Of a DNA stretch of 64,000 nt, positions 42,721 through 53,983 are shown in pieces. The DNA comes from Pyrus communis (taxonomy: Eukaryota; Streptophyta; Magnoliopsida; Rosales; Rosaceae): assembly GCF_963583255.1 (NCBI RefSeq), contig NC_084813.1:22802953-22866952 (forward strand). The letters are read 5' to 3'. The stretch's first letter is position 1; every line of letters begins with the position of its first letter. Both the position numbers and the translations under genes were made by a program. The notes beneath the pieces are model-generated. The model was not told the DNA's origin. It worked only from the letters and a program-made list of their open reading frames with translations, and searched no databases.

Positions 42721-45152
42721 CTAACGAATAACTAAGCCTTGCACTGCCTGTGATCCATCGTCAGCTATCCTGTTAACTCGAATGGTGCTGATAACGTTTG
42801 CAATATTACCCTGACAATGAGAAACTCGGTCAATATATGATTACATAATGAATGGACAATGCAATACAAAGAGTGGTTTGTTATACGACAGCAATGAATC
42901 GGTTCTTAGTAGGCAGTTAATAATGAAAAACGGCCGAAGTTACTTACCCTCCAAGTTGCTAACTTTGTTCTTAGTGTAAGCGATTGTTCTTCCCCAAATA
43001 CTCTCTCAGTACAGCGGCTGCAGATGAAAGACCAATTCAGTTCAAGAACAAAGAAGCCTAAAAGAATGAATAAACAACTATATGCATCTTTGTGCGTACG
43101 CAGAAGGTACGAAACAGAAACTAACCTCACAATCACCAGTTGATTCATCTGGTTCATTTTACAGTCCATCTACTTGGCAGTTATTGCCTTTACCACCCAA
43201 AGTTCAACTTCATCATCATTATTCTACCAAAAAGAAGTGCATAAGCATAATTAACCATGATGTCAGATTAAAACTTCTGGGACGAGAAAGGTAAGCCAAC
43301 CTAACCTCCAGAGTATCTCCGACAGCACCGTAAGGAATCCGTCCAGATTCATCAGAACCAAGCTCCATCAAGGAAATCAACCTCATCTTAGTTATGCAGT
43401 CTTCATGGACAAGACCTATAACATTTCAGAAAGCATAATTTAGACAAACAGAAAAATGTATATAATCCGAAGAAAACACAGTCAGATGAAACTAAACTTT
43501 ACCGTAGCTTTTCAGTAAATCAGAATTTGCAGGCCGAAACTCCAAGTAAGCATCCAGCCTCTTAGAAAGATGTTCATAAGCTGATATGCCAATGCATGCT
43601 TAGCATCCTTCTCCAGTTGCTCTACAGAAGGCATATTTAGCAAGTCGCACTGGAGCATAACAAAACCGACATATCCGTTACCTAAATGCCTAATGGAAGG
43701 GGGGAATATGATCATCAGAGCCAAATGCCAAACACCCAGTTGTTTGGAAGTGATGATATTAAAACAGCACTCCGTCGTGTTTATACAGATATTATATGTA
43801 ACTGCAGAAGAAGCATAGTAGCTTCTTCAAAATGCCTGAGAAACAATAATGTCTATAAAGAGTCGATTCTAAACTCCACCACATAAAAATAGGATGAACA
43901 GTCACCAAAGAGAAACATGGAGTAAAGAATTAGTTTTAAAAAATCTTTGAGATTCCACAAGATCCTACAAAAATACCTGAAGCATATCTGGGGCCTTCAC
44001 AAATTCCACAATTGTGTGTACAGCTTCCTCTTTGGCTTCACTCAACGTATGCACATCTTCACCAGAAAAAGTCGCCAAGTACTTGGTCAGGAATTTGAAA
44101 GACTCCTTTGCCAAGCTAAAAATACAACAGAAAATATAAGTAATTGTTCTTAAAACAAATCGAGGAGAGACATGTCTATATAGAGAAAAGATCACAAAGC
44201 ATACTTTTTGTGTTCTTTCAGAACATTAACGATGGTCAGAAATAACTGCCTCTGATCAGAGATCCCAATATCCCCCTCTTTCAAAAAACTTTCCATATTT
44301 TTGAATGAAGGGATGACATGTTCAGTGACCTTCCCATTGATAGCCAAATTAAGAGCACTCAAGTAGACTAAGAACCGGCTATATGGGTTCTCCAGTACGT
44401 TGTACAGATTGAACAAACTGTAAAAAAGCGAAAATGGTCAGAAGTATATTAAAAATAAAAAAAAGAAAAAGAAAAAGAAGAAAAGAAAAAGGTCAAAGTC
44501 ATGATCACAGTGGCATCATACATCTTTTAAGCGCAATGCAGGCTTGTCACTTGGTTTTTGAGGAATCTTTGAGGATGTAAGTTTTGCCATCTCCAGTGCT
44601 TCATCTGGACTTTCAGACTTTGTAACAACATTGCAGATAACAGCAAATATGCACTCAAGATCTGGAAGGAAAAAAAAATACATGAATTTGTGTACGATTA
44701 GCATTTACAAAACCGTTAAAATGGCATTTAATTGTCGTTATTAATTGAATAAGTTGACACTAAGTCCATGTCATCCAATATTGATAATAAGAACATTTTA
44801 AAGAATATTAGCAATTTCGATTTCTACAATGGTAAGCATCTTAGTAATTGACCAAAAACACATGCAGAATTTTGAAGGAATTAGGCTAAGGAACTTCAAG
44901 CAAACATTAATATAATAGTGGATGAACGAGAATTGGAAGAAATACCTCTGCACCGTCGTGCAATGAAATACTAAGCCTCTTTATCCATTTAAAGAGTACA
45001 TAACATCTAACACTGCAAATTGTACCTTTTTCCGAGACCTTTGACAATATGACCTCAGCCGAAGTAAGCATAAGGGACACCAAATCGAACCACCCCGTCC
45101 ATTACCACGCATTCTTGGGCTTCGGCACGTAGTCTAGTAACTTGTGGCTCAG
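42721..45152 (-). pseudogene. EIF3M: eIF3 subunit M (PCI domain) pseudogene, copy 2
   Basis: The same exons as copy 1, plus part of the N-terminal exon at 45152-45026. This codes VAEPQVTRLRAEAQECVVM and, after a 1-base insertion, SLMLTSAEVILSKVSEK-type sequence, and it starts abruptly inside the exon. Other damage: an extra A at the end of the ALRLK exon (near 44525), a deletion in the KIFLTQRLDAY exon near 43563, and a TAG replacing a leucine codon in VKAITAKL, within exon 43223-43126. The C-terminus QGL.IR ends at 42721. GT-AG sites are kept. The inactivating changes differ from those of copy 1, so the copies decayed separately or both derive from an already redundant gene. Confidence 0.88.
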
Positions 45153-45828
45153 CAACTTGGCAGATAATCATGACAAAGATAAATCTCTTCCTTTATATGG
45201 AAATCAAAGAACAAGGGCCATTCCTTCGCTCGTACTGCCGAGAATTTTACTCCATATGAGATTGAGCAAAAAGTTGCCAAATTGGCATACAGGAAATAGT
45301 GATATGCATATGCACCATATCCATATACATAATACATAAACGCATATTTCGGATTTCTTTCGTTGGGCAAAAATGGTGGTGAAATATCAATTCTACCCCT
45401 ATAGTTCATGTCTTTCGATTTTAGCAACCATAGTTCGAAATTTTTTCTATCAGTCAATTTCCATTTTTTTTATGACCAGTATCTATAGTTATTTTTCATT
45501 TCAACAACCAAATAATTTTAGGTAGATGTCAACTTCAACGACTAACTTCATCATGATTCATGTTGATTATTCATCGTTCGGGACGTATCTCCATCACACT
45601 CTCTCGATGGCAAATAAGAAGACATACATCCAATATGAGTGACAGGAAAAAGAATGGAAACTGCTCTAGTGATGCATCAACGCAAGTCCTTTTCATTTCT
45701 TTGTTAACTTTTTTCTTTTTTTTTTTCCACAACGACTCTGAACAGACAAATCGAAATACTACACGATTTGTATGCAACAAATCAATCACAATTATTGTAC
45801 TCATGCAACAAAACAAAGCCAATTGTAT
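45153..45828. other. Non-coding, repeated intergenic sequence
   Basis: 45380-45680 is shared with 8690-9180 and 48060-48259. No gene is visible. Confidence 0.5.
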
Positions 45829-46141
45829 TTACCAAATGTATATTAGTGAGTGACATGTAGGCTTGTATTATTTCCGTTTCAATATTTGTTAGGTACGGTC
45901 AGCGTTCTAAATAGGTTAACCTACTAACTTTCTAATGCTTACTGTACCTCAACAAATGCTTTCTCCGTTTCCCTCTCAAATTATTATTCCAATACCTCTA
46001 ACCTTCATGTCTATATTCCAAGCAGCCCCAAATTCTTCATTATCTTCAATCTTCTTGAAAGCATCGTTTCTCTTAAAAAAAAAATTGCTGACATGGAAAT
46101 AATACAAGCCTACATGTCACTAATGTACATTTGGCAAATAA
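45829..46141. mobile_element. MITE with about 40-bp terminal inverted repeats
   Basis: The left end TTTACCAAATGTATATTAGT..TGACATGTAGGCTTGTATTATTTCC is mirrored by GGAAATAATACAAGCCTACATGTCACTAATGTACATTTGGCAAA at 46096-46141. The arms are near-perfect apart from a 4-base insertion in the left arm. The middle is unique and non-coding. The target duplication is unclear. Confidence 0.75.
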
Positions 46142-46309
46142 ATTGAACCTATATTCACTTCTATCCTACCGTATCCAACTCAAGGTAATTAATATTAGAT
46201 TAAATTACAGCAGCGGTCCTAGAATCGTATAGCGAGTTTTGTTTTGGTTCGTGAACGCTAATAATAATTTCTAATGTCTTTGAATTAAGTTTGATGTTAT
46301 GTTTCACTA

Positions 46310-46678
46310 AGGGTCCGTTTCATTATCTCTGTTAACTTTTCTACAAACTTAATGTAAAGTAGAAATTTCATTTAAAAATAATCAATAATTGGAAATAATA
46401 CTATGTTTGTAAAATATCTTGACTTATCGATGTACTGGTCCGCGTCGTTATAAGAAGAACAAAAAATGTTAAATAAAAGATAAGAAAATAATTTAGATTA
46501 ATTTCCAAGAAGTTTCTTCAAAGTTAATTATGACAAAAGAGAAACAAGTATATTTCTCATGTTCACACACAGTTCATAATGAAAAACAGGACAAGAACCC
46601 AACCAGGTTACGTATTATAACCAATTTTCGAGCCTTATCCTCCATCGCCATTAGTTCAACCCCTCACCCTCATCCATT

Positions 46679-46766
<88 letters not shown>

Positions 46767-46805
46767 TGAAGAACGATATTACAAGCAGCAAACACGTTTA
46801 TACAA
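46310..46805 (+). pseudogene. Truncated duplicate of the 834-aa receptor gene's promoter, leader and first codons
   Basis: Matches 48945-49365 closely, including the (CT)n(AT)n leader and the start ATGAAGAAC at 46767. After about 13 codons (MKND.TSSKHVYT) it breaks at 46806 into unrelated AT-rich DNA. It is a promoter-plus-start-codon duplicate without a gene behind it. An upstream ATG at 46530 opens the same non-conserved leader frame as at 49120. Confidence 0.8.
46682..46764. repeat. (CT)n(AT)n microsatellite
   Basis: About 25 CT units followed by about 16 AT units, ending two bases before the ATG at 46767. It is longer than the same repeat at 49252-49322. Confidence 0.95.
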
Positions 46806-47608
46806 TCATATATAATAAATTTACTTTGTAATTTAATGTTCCAATACAATTATGTTTTTTTTGTAAGTATTGATAGACACTTATTTAAACGAATTTACTT
46901 AAATCTGCCTAGTCCTCCTAAGCTCTCTCCTAACCGTCTAGGCGTTAGGCCCCAATTCACCGCCCGACTAGGCCTAGCGTCTTTTACAACCTTACTAAAT
47001 AGTCCATAGCAGATAAATTAATTTGGACCTCGGACAAAATTAAATTCCTGGTTAAGTAATTTGTTTTCCAAGTAGCATGTGAAAAAATGAAGCAGGCATG
47101 AAAATGTGAGGAAGATAAACTGTTCTAAAAATCCCCGCCTAGCGCCGCCTAGGCGCTAGGCGGTTGGTCCACCCCGATTAATGCTTAGGCGTTTGAAAAT
47201 TAAGAAAGGGCCCATAGACCTACTGAGGCGCCTGCCTAGACCGCCTAGGCACCCGCCCAGACCCATCTAGGCATCGACTCACTTAGGCAGAAAATAAATA
47301 ACTTTCATTTTGTATTTTATTTTTTTTCAATAAATTGTAAGAGACTGGTCGAATACTTAAATGAGTACACATTATATGCTTCTTCCCCATGTTTTCATTA
47401 TGTTCCAATACTTCATAATATATGTGTAATTCTATTTTGTAGTTTATAATGAAATTATATATACTTTACACTTATTTACATGAAATATAATGGATTTAGT
47501 TAAATCCGCCTAGTCCGCCTAGGCGCCCGCCTAGATCCCGCCTAGGCGCCTAGGCGCTAGACCTCAGCTTGCTGCCCGACTAGCGCCTAGCGTCTTTTAG
47601 AACCTTAA
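46806..47608 (-). mobile_element. CTAGGCG-rich hAT-like elements, one partial and one complete
   Basis: A partial right half lies at about 46870-46995. A fuller copy spans 47125-47608, with ends GTTCTAAAAATCCCCGCC and GCGTCTTTTAGAAC, which are imperfect inverted repeats. Both belong to the family also seen at 8086-8390 and 29688-32405. The 130 bases between them match 8391-8515, the non-coding receptor-flank block. No protein is coded. Confidence 0.6.
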
Positions 47609-48259
47609 TAACTCAAGTCCCTATCTCAACATCAAGAACGCAATTCAGTCAAGTCTTCGATCGGTATCATTCTCCAACCACATCCTCTGATTGAATTGAC
47701 GCGGTCCCTTACGAGAACCACCTACTGTGCGAAGAAGATATACATTGAGTGAGTGATGGAGGAAAAAGTGTGGAAACTGCTCCTAATCATATTTCAGCGC
47801 AATTTTTTTTTTTTTTTTTTTTCTACGCAGACTTTGTGTAGACAAACAATGCGAATAGGCAGTGTAAACGGCTTCGTCAAGAGACCCCAAATTCCAGTGA
47901 GAAAATGAGTTAAACAGGCAACACCTCACCCTACGTTTTTCTTACAATCATGAAGAACCCCAACAGCAAACACCCTAATAAAACTCTCACTCCTCTTCTC
48001 CTTCCCCCTTTTTTTTCGATCGGAAAGTCGAAACTTGCATAATGTATGCTATACAAAGAAGGATGCTTTAGACTTTTTTCATTCTCCACCCAATCGTTCA
48101 TACCTTTCGATTTCAACAAGCAAAGTTTGAAAAACCTTCTATCATAGTCAATTTCCATATATATTTTTTTTTCTTTTAAACAATGTATGGTTATTTATTC
48201 ATTTCAACAACCAAATAATTTTAGATAGATGTCAACTTCAGCTACTAACTTCATCATGA
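47609..48259. other. Remnant upstream region of a receptor gene
   Basis: 47609-47760 matches 8510-8580 and 56970-57050. 47850-48000 matches 10900-11060 and 39580-39720, including ATGAAGAACCCCAACAGCAAAC, the first codons of the 39678-type receptor. That N-terminus breaks off at about 48018. A further non-coding repeat follows to the solo LTR. Confidence 0.55.
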
Positions 48260-48832
48260 TGTTGGGAAAAAGTTAGAGTACAAAACTCTAACACAAGTGT
48301 TGGAGAGACAACATAAGTAAACAAATTACTTGTATTACACGCACAAAATATTATAACACTCAAAACTCTCAAAGACACTTTAGAAGCAACGACACTCACT
48401 CTTTCTAGAGACACACTCTAGATCACTCACACTCCTAACAAGACTACTCCTACTTCTCACTCTCACTTAGTCTTCTTAATTGATTGATTCTTACTTGTTT
48501 GGTTGATTGTTGATACAAATGGTGTGGATGCCTTCTCCTTTTATAGGCATGGATGGAACCTTGGAGAAGCATGGAAACATCATGTTAAAGATATCTAGAT
48601 AATTCCACTAACTTTCAAAGCTAGAATTATCTACACTAATCTTGCATGTTGATGGAAACCTCACCATTCTTCTAGACTCTTCCACCAACTTAAGAAACAA
48701 CCTTCTAGTCCTTTCTCAAAAGGACTACTTTAACCTGGATAATCTAGCTAACCAACTTTAATGAATGTTTTAGAATTTTTTATTCTAGATTTGTGTAGGT
48801 CTTTCAATGAGATGGGATTGATTTCTTTAACA
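48260..48832. mobile_element. Solo LTR with CATGA target duplication
   Basis: A 573-bp segment begins TGTTGGGAAAAAG, ends TTTCTTTAACA, and is flanked by CATGA at 48255-48259 and 48833-48837. The interrupted host sequence continues as in 9058-9130. CCTATAAAAGG on the minus strand at about 48537-48547 suggests the LTR promoter faces left. No internal coding region. Confidence 0.8.
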
Positions 48833-49248
48833 CATGATTCATGTTTATTAGTCATCAGATATCTCCATCACACTATCTTTATAGCAAATAATGTTGAAAA
48901 ATTACTATACTTTTTTAGTTTATTTTCTTGTTTTATTGTTTTAGTGTAAAGCAGGAATTTCATTTAAAAATAATCAATAATTGGAAATAATACTATGTTT
49001 GTAAAAAATCTTGACATATCGGTACTGGCCCGTGTCGTTATCAGAGGAAAACAAAATGTTAAATAAAAGATAAGAAAATAATTTAGATTAATTTCCAGGA
49101 AGTTTCTTCAAACTTAATTATGACAAAAGAGAAACAAGTATATTTCTCATGTTCACACACAGTTCATAACGAAAAACAGGACAAGAACCCAACCAGCTTA
49201 CGTATTATAACCAATTTTCGAGCTTCATCCTCCATCGCCATTAGTTCA

Positions 49249-49323
<75 letters not shown>
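48833..49323 (+). promoter_or_regulatory. Promoter and leader of the 834-aa receptor gene
   Basis: Shared with 46310-46766. An upstream ATG at 49120 is in frame with the gene through the microsatellite, giving an extra 68 residues (MTKEKQVYFSC..). This extension depends on microsatellite length, carries no signal-peptide advantage, and does not align with sister proteins, so I take 49324 as the start. The solo LTR ends about 490 bases upstream. Confidence 0.5.
49252..49322. repeat. (CT)n(AT)n microsatellite abutting the start codon
   Basis: About 21 CT units, then about 14 AT units, ending one base before the ATG at 49324. CT-rich leaders are common in plant genes. Length changes would alter the leader and could join or disjoin the upstream ATG frame at 49120. 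Confidence 0.95.
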
Positions 49324-49324
<1 letters not shown>

Positions 49325-51828
49325 TGAAGAACGTTATCACAAGCAGCAAACACGTTTATACAACCATAAAACCGTGTTCGCCTCGTCTTCACCTCTCACC
49401 ACTGTTTCTACTCATGATCCTTACCTTACTCGTGGCCCAAGACGACTTGTCGCTTGTATACACTCCAGTCGACTTTATCACTGTTGCATGCGGCTATACG
49501 GGCCCCCTAATGCAAGATAAGCAATATTGGACTGGAGATATGTACTCGATATACACCCCCTTAGAAGAACACCAAGCTGCTAGCAAATCCTTTGTTAGAG
49601 AAGCCCCTCCATCGTCCACCTCCTCCTTCATCAAAGTACCTTATACCTGGGCACGGCTTTCTCACTCTGAATTTACTTACAGATTTTCCTTCAAAACTGC
49701 CGGCCAAAAGTTCGTCCGGTTGTATTTCCGCCCGGTTTCTTATGGCCCTAACTTCGAACGATCCAAAGCACTATTCTCTGTCAAAGCCGGTGGCTTTACC
49801 TTTCTCCACGACTTCAATGCTTCAGTCACTGCAGATGCTTATGGGGTTGACACTTTGTACAGAGAGTTCTGTTTGAACGTTGATGACACAAAGAGCCTGA
49901 ACATCACATTTTCTCCAAGCATGGCAGCAAGTCCAGATGCGTATGCCTTTGTCAACGGAATCGAAATTGTATCCATGCCGAGCAATCTTTACTACACTCC
50001 TGCCCCAAGCTCCAATAGGCACAACAAGAAAGTATGCACCGAAGAAAATAAGTTTCGCATAGAGAACAACACTGCCCTAGAGATGCTCTACCGAATAAAC
50101 ATCGGTGGACCACAAATCTTATCCACTCAAGACACTGGCATGTTCCGCCGCTGGGATGGTTCGGAAGTGGAGATAAATTACTTACAGCCGCTAAGTTTAA
50201 GTGTGCGCAGTCACCTACAAGAATTCGGTAGTCAACCTGACTTTGCCGTAATACCAGCATATGCGGCGCCGGAACAAGTTTACCAAACAGGCCTGTCGAT
50301 TAGAGCGGAATTGGAACCAACCAGCAGGAACATTGGGTACAACCTCACCTGGGACTTCCCTGTAGATTCCAAGTTTTCTTACCTGATTAGAATGCATTTT
50401 TGTAGTTGGCACGAAACCGGAGAAAAGTTTCAAATTTACATAGACAAGCAAACAGCTGAAGAAAGAGCAGACGTCTTCTTATGGACCTGTGATCGTGGCC
50501 ATGGCAGTGGGATTCCTGTGTACAAAGATTACGTTGTGTCAATGGTTGGCCATGAAAGCATGGGGAAGAAAACAAATCTTTCTATCGCACTGAAGGACAA
50601 GTACAACAAAGGAATATTATTGAATGGGCTCGAAATCTTCAAACTGAATGATTCAAATGGTAATCTCGGCGGACCGAACCATGTCCCAGCTCCATCCAAA
50701 CCAGTGGAGTCGCAAAGCCCCCCAAATAATTCGTCAAAGAAGACGGTGTTTGAAATCGTTGCTGGTGAAGTTTCCGGCATACTTGTCCTGATCTTTATCC
50801 TCGGATTCTTGATTTTCCGACTACTATGGAAAGTGAAGTCCTCGGGCGCCAATTGCACGACGACCAAGTCAACAATGACCTGCAGGTCAACTTTACCTTC
50901 TGATTTATGTCTTTATGTGTCACTGAAAGAGATCAAATCCGCCACCAAAAACTTCAACGACATGTGTATTATCGGAGTTGGAGGCTTTGGAAACGTATAC
51001 AAAGGATGCATCACTGATGGTGAGACCACAACCGTTGCAATCAAACGGTTGAAACCCGAATCATCACAAGGAGCACGCGAGTTCAAGACAGAAATCGAGC
51101 TGCTCTCCCAACTCCGCCATCGCCATTTGGTGTCTCTGATTGGATATTGTGCGGATGAAGATGAGATGATCTTAGTATACGATTACATGGCACGTGGGAC
51201 CCTCGCCAGCCATCTCTACCACACAAACAACCCACCTCTTTCCTGGGCGCAACGACTTCTGATTTGTATTGGTGCAGCTCGTGGGCTGCACTACCTTCAC
51301 AGTGGAACCAAGGGCACTATTATCCACCGTGACGTTAAGAGCACCAACATCTTGTTGGATGAGAAATGGGTGGCAAAGATTTCGGATTTCGGCTTGTCAA
51401 AAATGGGGATGACTACCACATCTAAGACTCACATAAGTACGATGGTCAAAGGCAGTTTCGGGTATCTGGATCCGGAATATTTTCGACTTCAACAGCTAAC
51501 TGTGAAGTCTGATGTATACTCATTCGGTGTTGTGTTGTTTGAGGTTTTGTGTGGGAGACCGGCTCTAATGCATACGGTGGAGACAAGGCAAATGAGCTTA
51601 GCTGAGTGGGCTAGGACTTGTCATGGAGACGGAACACTTAACCAAATCATTGATCCAAATTTGAAGGGTGAGATTGAAATCAAGTGTTTGAATGTGTTCG
51701 TTGATATTGCTATGACTTGCATACATGATAAAGGAATCGAACGGCCGTCAATGAACGACGTTGTGAATGCCCTTGAGTTGGTGTTGCAGCTTCATCAGAG
51801 TTGCATTGAAAGGAATAGTCACAAATGA
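49324..51828 (+). CDS. Malectin-like receptor kinase (CrRLK1L), tail-truncated
   Basis: 834 residues from the ATG aligned with sister genes (MKNVITSSK). Signal peptide with the hydrophobic core LSPLFLLMILTLLVA. Malectin-like ectodomain with VACGYTGP, W.GDMYS, SEFTYRF, FVRLYFRP, AYAFVNGIEI, ALEMLYRINIGG, YNLTWDFPV, LNGLEIFKL. Membrane span at about 476-501 (VSGILVLIFILGFLIF). Kinase with GVGGFG from 551, VAIKRL, HRDVK from 668, DFGLSK, GSFGYLDPEYF, and an intact C-lobe to LHQSCIERNSHK. The family tail (..QCIS.T.FSEINDP.GR) is missing: a one-base shift after GAAAGGAATAGTCAC gives an early stop, while the tail remains readable in another frame to about 51930 (EPIQCISETSF). The kinase itself is complete. 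Probably functional, but without the conserved tail. Confidence 0.88.
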
Positions 51829-53983
51829 CAATCAGGTGGCCTTCTTCAATGACACTACCGCCTAAACTAGTAGTAGTGAGCAAAGTTCTTCGGAAAAGGA
51901 ACCCATCCAATGTATATCTGAGACATCTTTTGCGTCAAATCTCAAGTGCTGTCATAAATTGAGTATCTTACGGTTGTATGCGGGCACCATTGAGCTCACT
52001 ATGGTTCATACTTCATAGAATCTTTGTTTATATTTTTGTATTGACACCATTTAGCCCATTGTGGCAATAAAATCACAATAAAATCAAAATGCATCCAACA
52101 CTTGTCCTCTAACAAGTGGCGTCACCATCTTAGTTTAAAGTTTCTATGTCAGTAACAAACTGTAAACAAACGCATCATTCCCATCGAATTCCACAACAAC
52201 TTGTCGTCGATTTTCAATGTGAGAGATTTGGTTAGATGAAGAATCATTCTCTTTTCATCATTTCGTCATATGGATAACGACGTTGATGAACTTCCATTAG
52301 TTCGTCTCGAGATCACCTATTGTAAGTCATAAAATTTGACTCCACGAGAATCCCACCATACAGTTAGATCTGATAATAACTGATGCGGATCTGATACTAA
52401 CTGATGCAAATTCGGAAGCACTCATGAAACTATGCTATCTTTCAAACTTAATTCTCCACACAGTGACGCGGAGCTAAGGATAGCTAACAGTAGCGGCCAA
52501 ATTTCCGACCACCCACTCCAGCGACCACCCAAATTCCAACCGCCCTTCTCAGGCCAACATCCAAAACCCACCATTCAATTTTCAAAGTTAAATTTTACCC
52601 TCACCATGTGCACATCTGTAAAAAAAACTCAACGAAACACTCATAAAAAACTCCATACCTGCAAACTCCTCTAAACCAAACATAAAAACCAAACAATCAT
52701 AAAGATTTTACTAAAAAGATTAGTATAATACTTCTTCTCAATTGGGTGGATTATTATTTATTTAATATATATATATCAAACAAATCTTATACGAGTAATT
52801 GACGAGATCAAATCTTTTGCACTCAAAATGAAGAACAATACTTGACTACTTAAAGATGAGTAGGAACTCCTACTTAACACTCTTAGTGTTTTAATCATAG
52901 AATTTTGTGTTTATGATCAGAACCGTTCATACTATGAATTACACTGTAAAGATCTTCTCTGCAAAAAATAAATTAAAACTAAGATTGTTTAATCAATCTA
53001 TGGTAGCAAATACATAGACAGTTCGTAATACTTTTACCAATATTGTTCATTTGTTTTTAAACAGTTTGATGAGTCGATCTTAGTTTTAATGGATTTTCAG
53101 CAAAGGCGATCTTTATAGGGTAATTTATAATATGAATGATTTTGATTATAAACACGAAGTTCTATAAATCGATAATGAACAATTTTGAGAAATTTTGAGT
53201 AAGAGTTCCTGCTCATCTTTGAGTAGTTAAATATTGTTTCAAAATGAATGTGACCTCTTTGTAATCTCAATTATTATTTGACATATATTAAGTTTCTGAT
53301 AATAAAATTTTAAAAAGTTAAGTTAATAAAAATTTGATAATTAATGTTTGAAGCCACGTACAAGCGACATTTATTTTGAGTACCGATCACGTAATTGACG
53401 GGTGTCTTGCAAGAGCGCAAGTCAATGAGTTTAAATATCCCTCAAGTCCACACTGCCGACTCAAAAGCGACCGAATATAATTATTACTACCCTCATATTT
53501 GTCAAAAGTCTATCAGTAGGAAATTTGACGAGTAATATCAGACCAAAAAAAAAAAAAGATAAAATATTTATATTTTCAAACTCAAAAATCTCATGTTCAC
53601 ACAGGTTGTTCACACAGGTTCATTGCATATGGTATTCATATCATATTTTTATACAACATTTTCATACTATTTTAGATGACGATGTGATCTACATTATTTG
53701 AATTAATTAGATTTTTAAATTTAATTTATTATTTAATAAATTAATAATTAAAAAAAACTAATTAATTAAATGATGATTATAGTATACGAAGAGTCTTTCT
53801 CTTTCCTTTCCTTGGATTTTGCAAATTTTTTAAATGTTACTGTCTACATCAGATGTCATCTAAAGTGGTATAGAAATACGGTACAAAAACAAATATCATT
53901 ACTCTTCATACAAAGAAAAACAAGAACCCAAGCAGCTTGCATATTCTAAGCAATTTTTGAGCTTCATCCTCTCCCTCTCTCTC
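51829..53983. other. Intergenic region between the 834-aa and 861-aa receptor genes
   Basis: 51829-51950 is the out-of-frame remnant of the upstream gene's tail. AATAAA poly(A) signals are at 52066-52071 and 52077-52082. 51930-52140, 52420-52760 and 53240-53640 recur at 61720-61920, 62455-62800 and 62985-63520. No other gene is visible. The last 60 bases (AAGAACCCAAGCAGCTTGCA..CTCTCCCTCTCTCTC) are the leader of the next gene. Confidence 0.55.

Noticed and set aside
46530..46769. A small gene starting MTKEKQVYFSC, and the equivalent start at 49120 as the true start of the 834-aa receptor.
   Set aside because: The frame passes through a variable microsatellite and would place 68 residues before the signal peptide. 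Sister proteins start at the downstream ATG.
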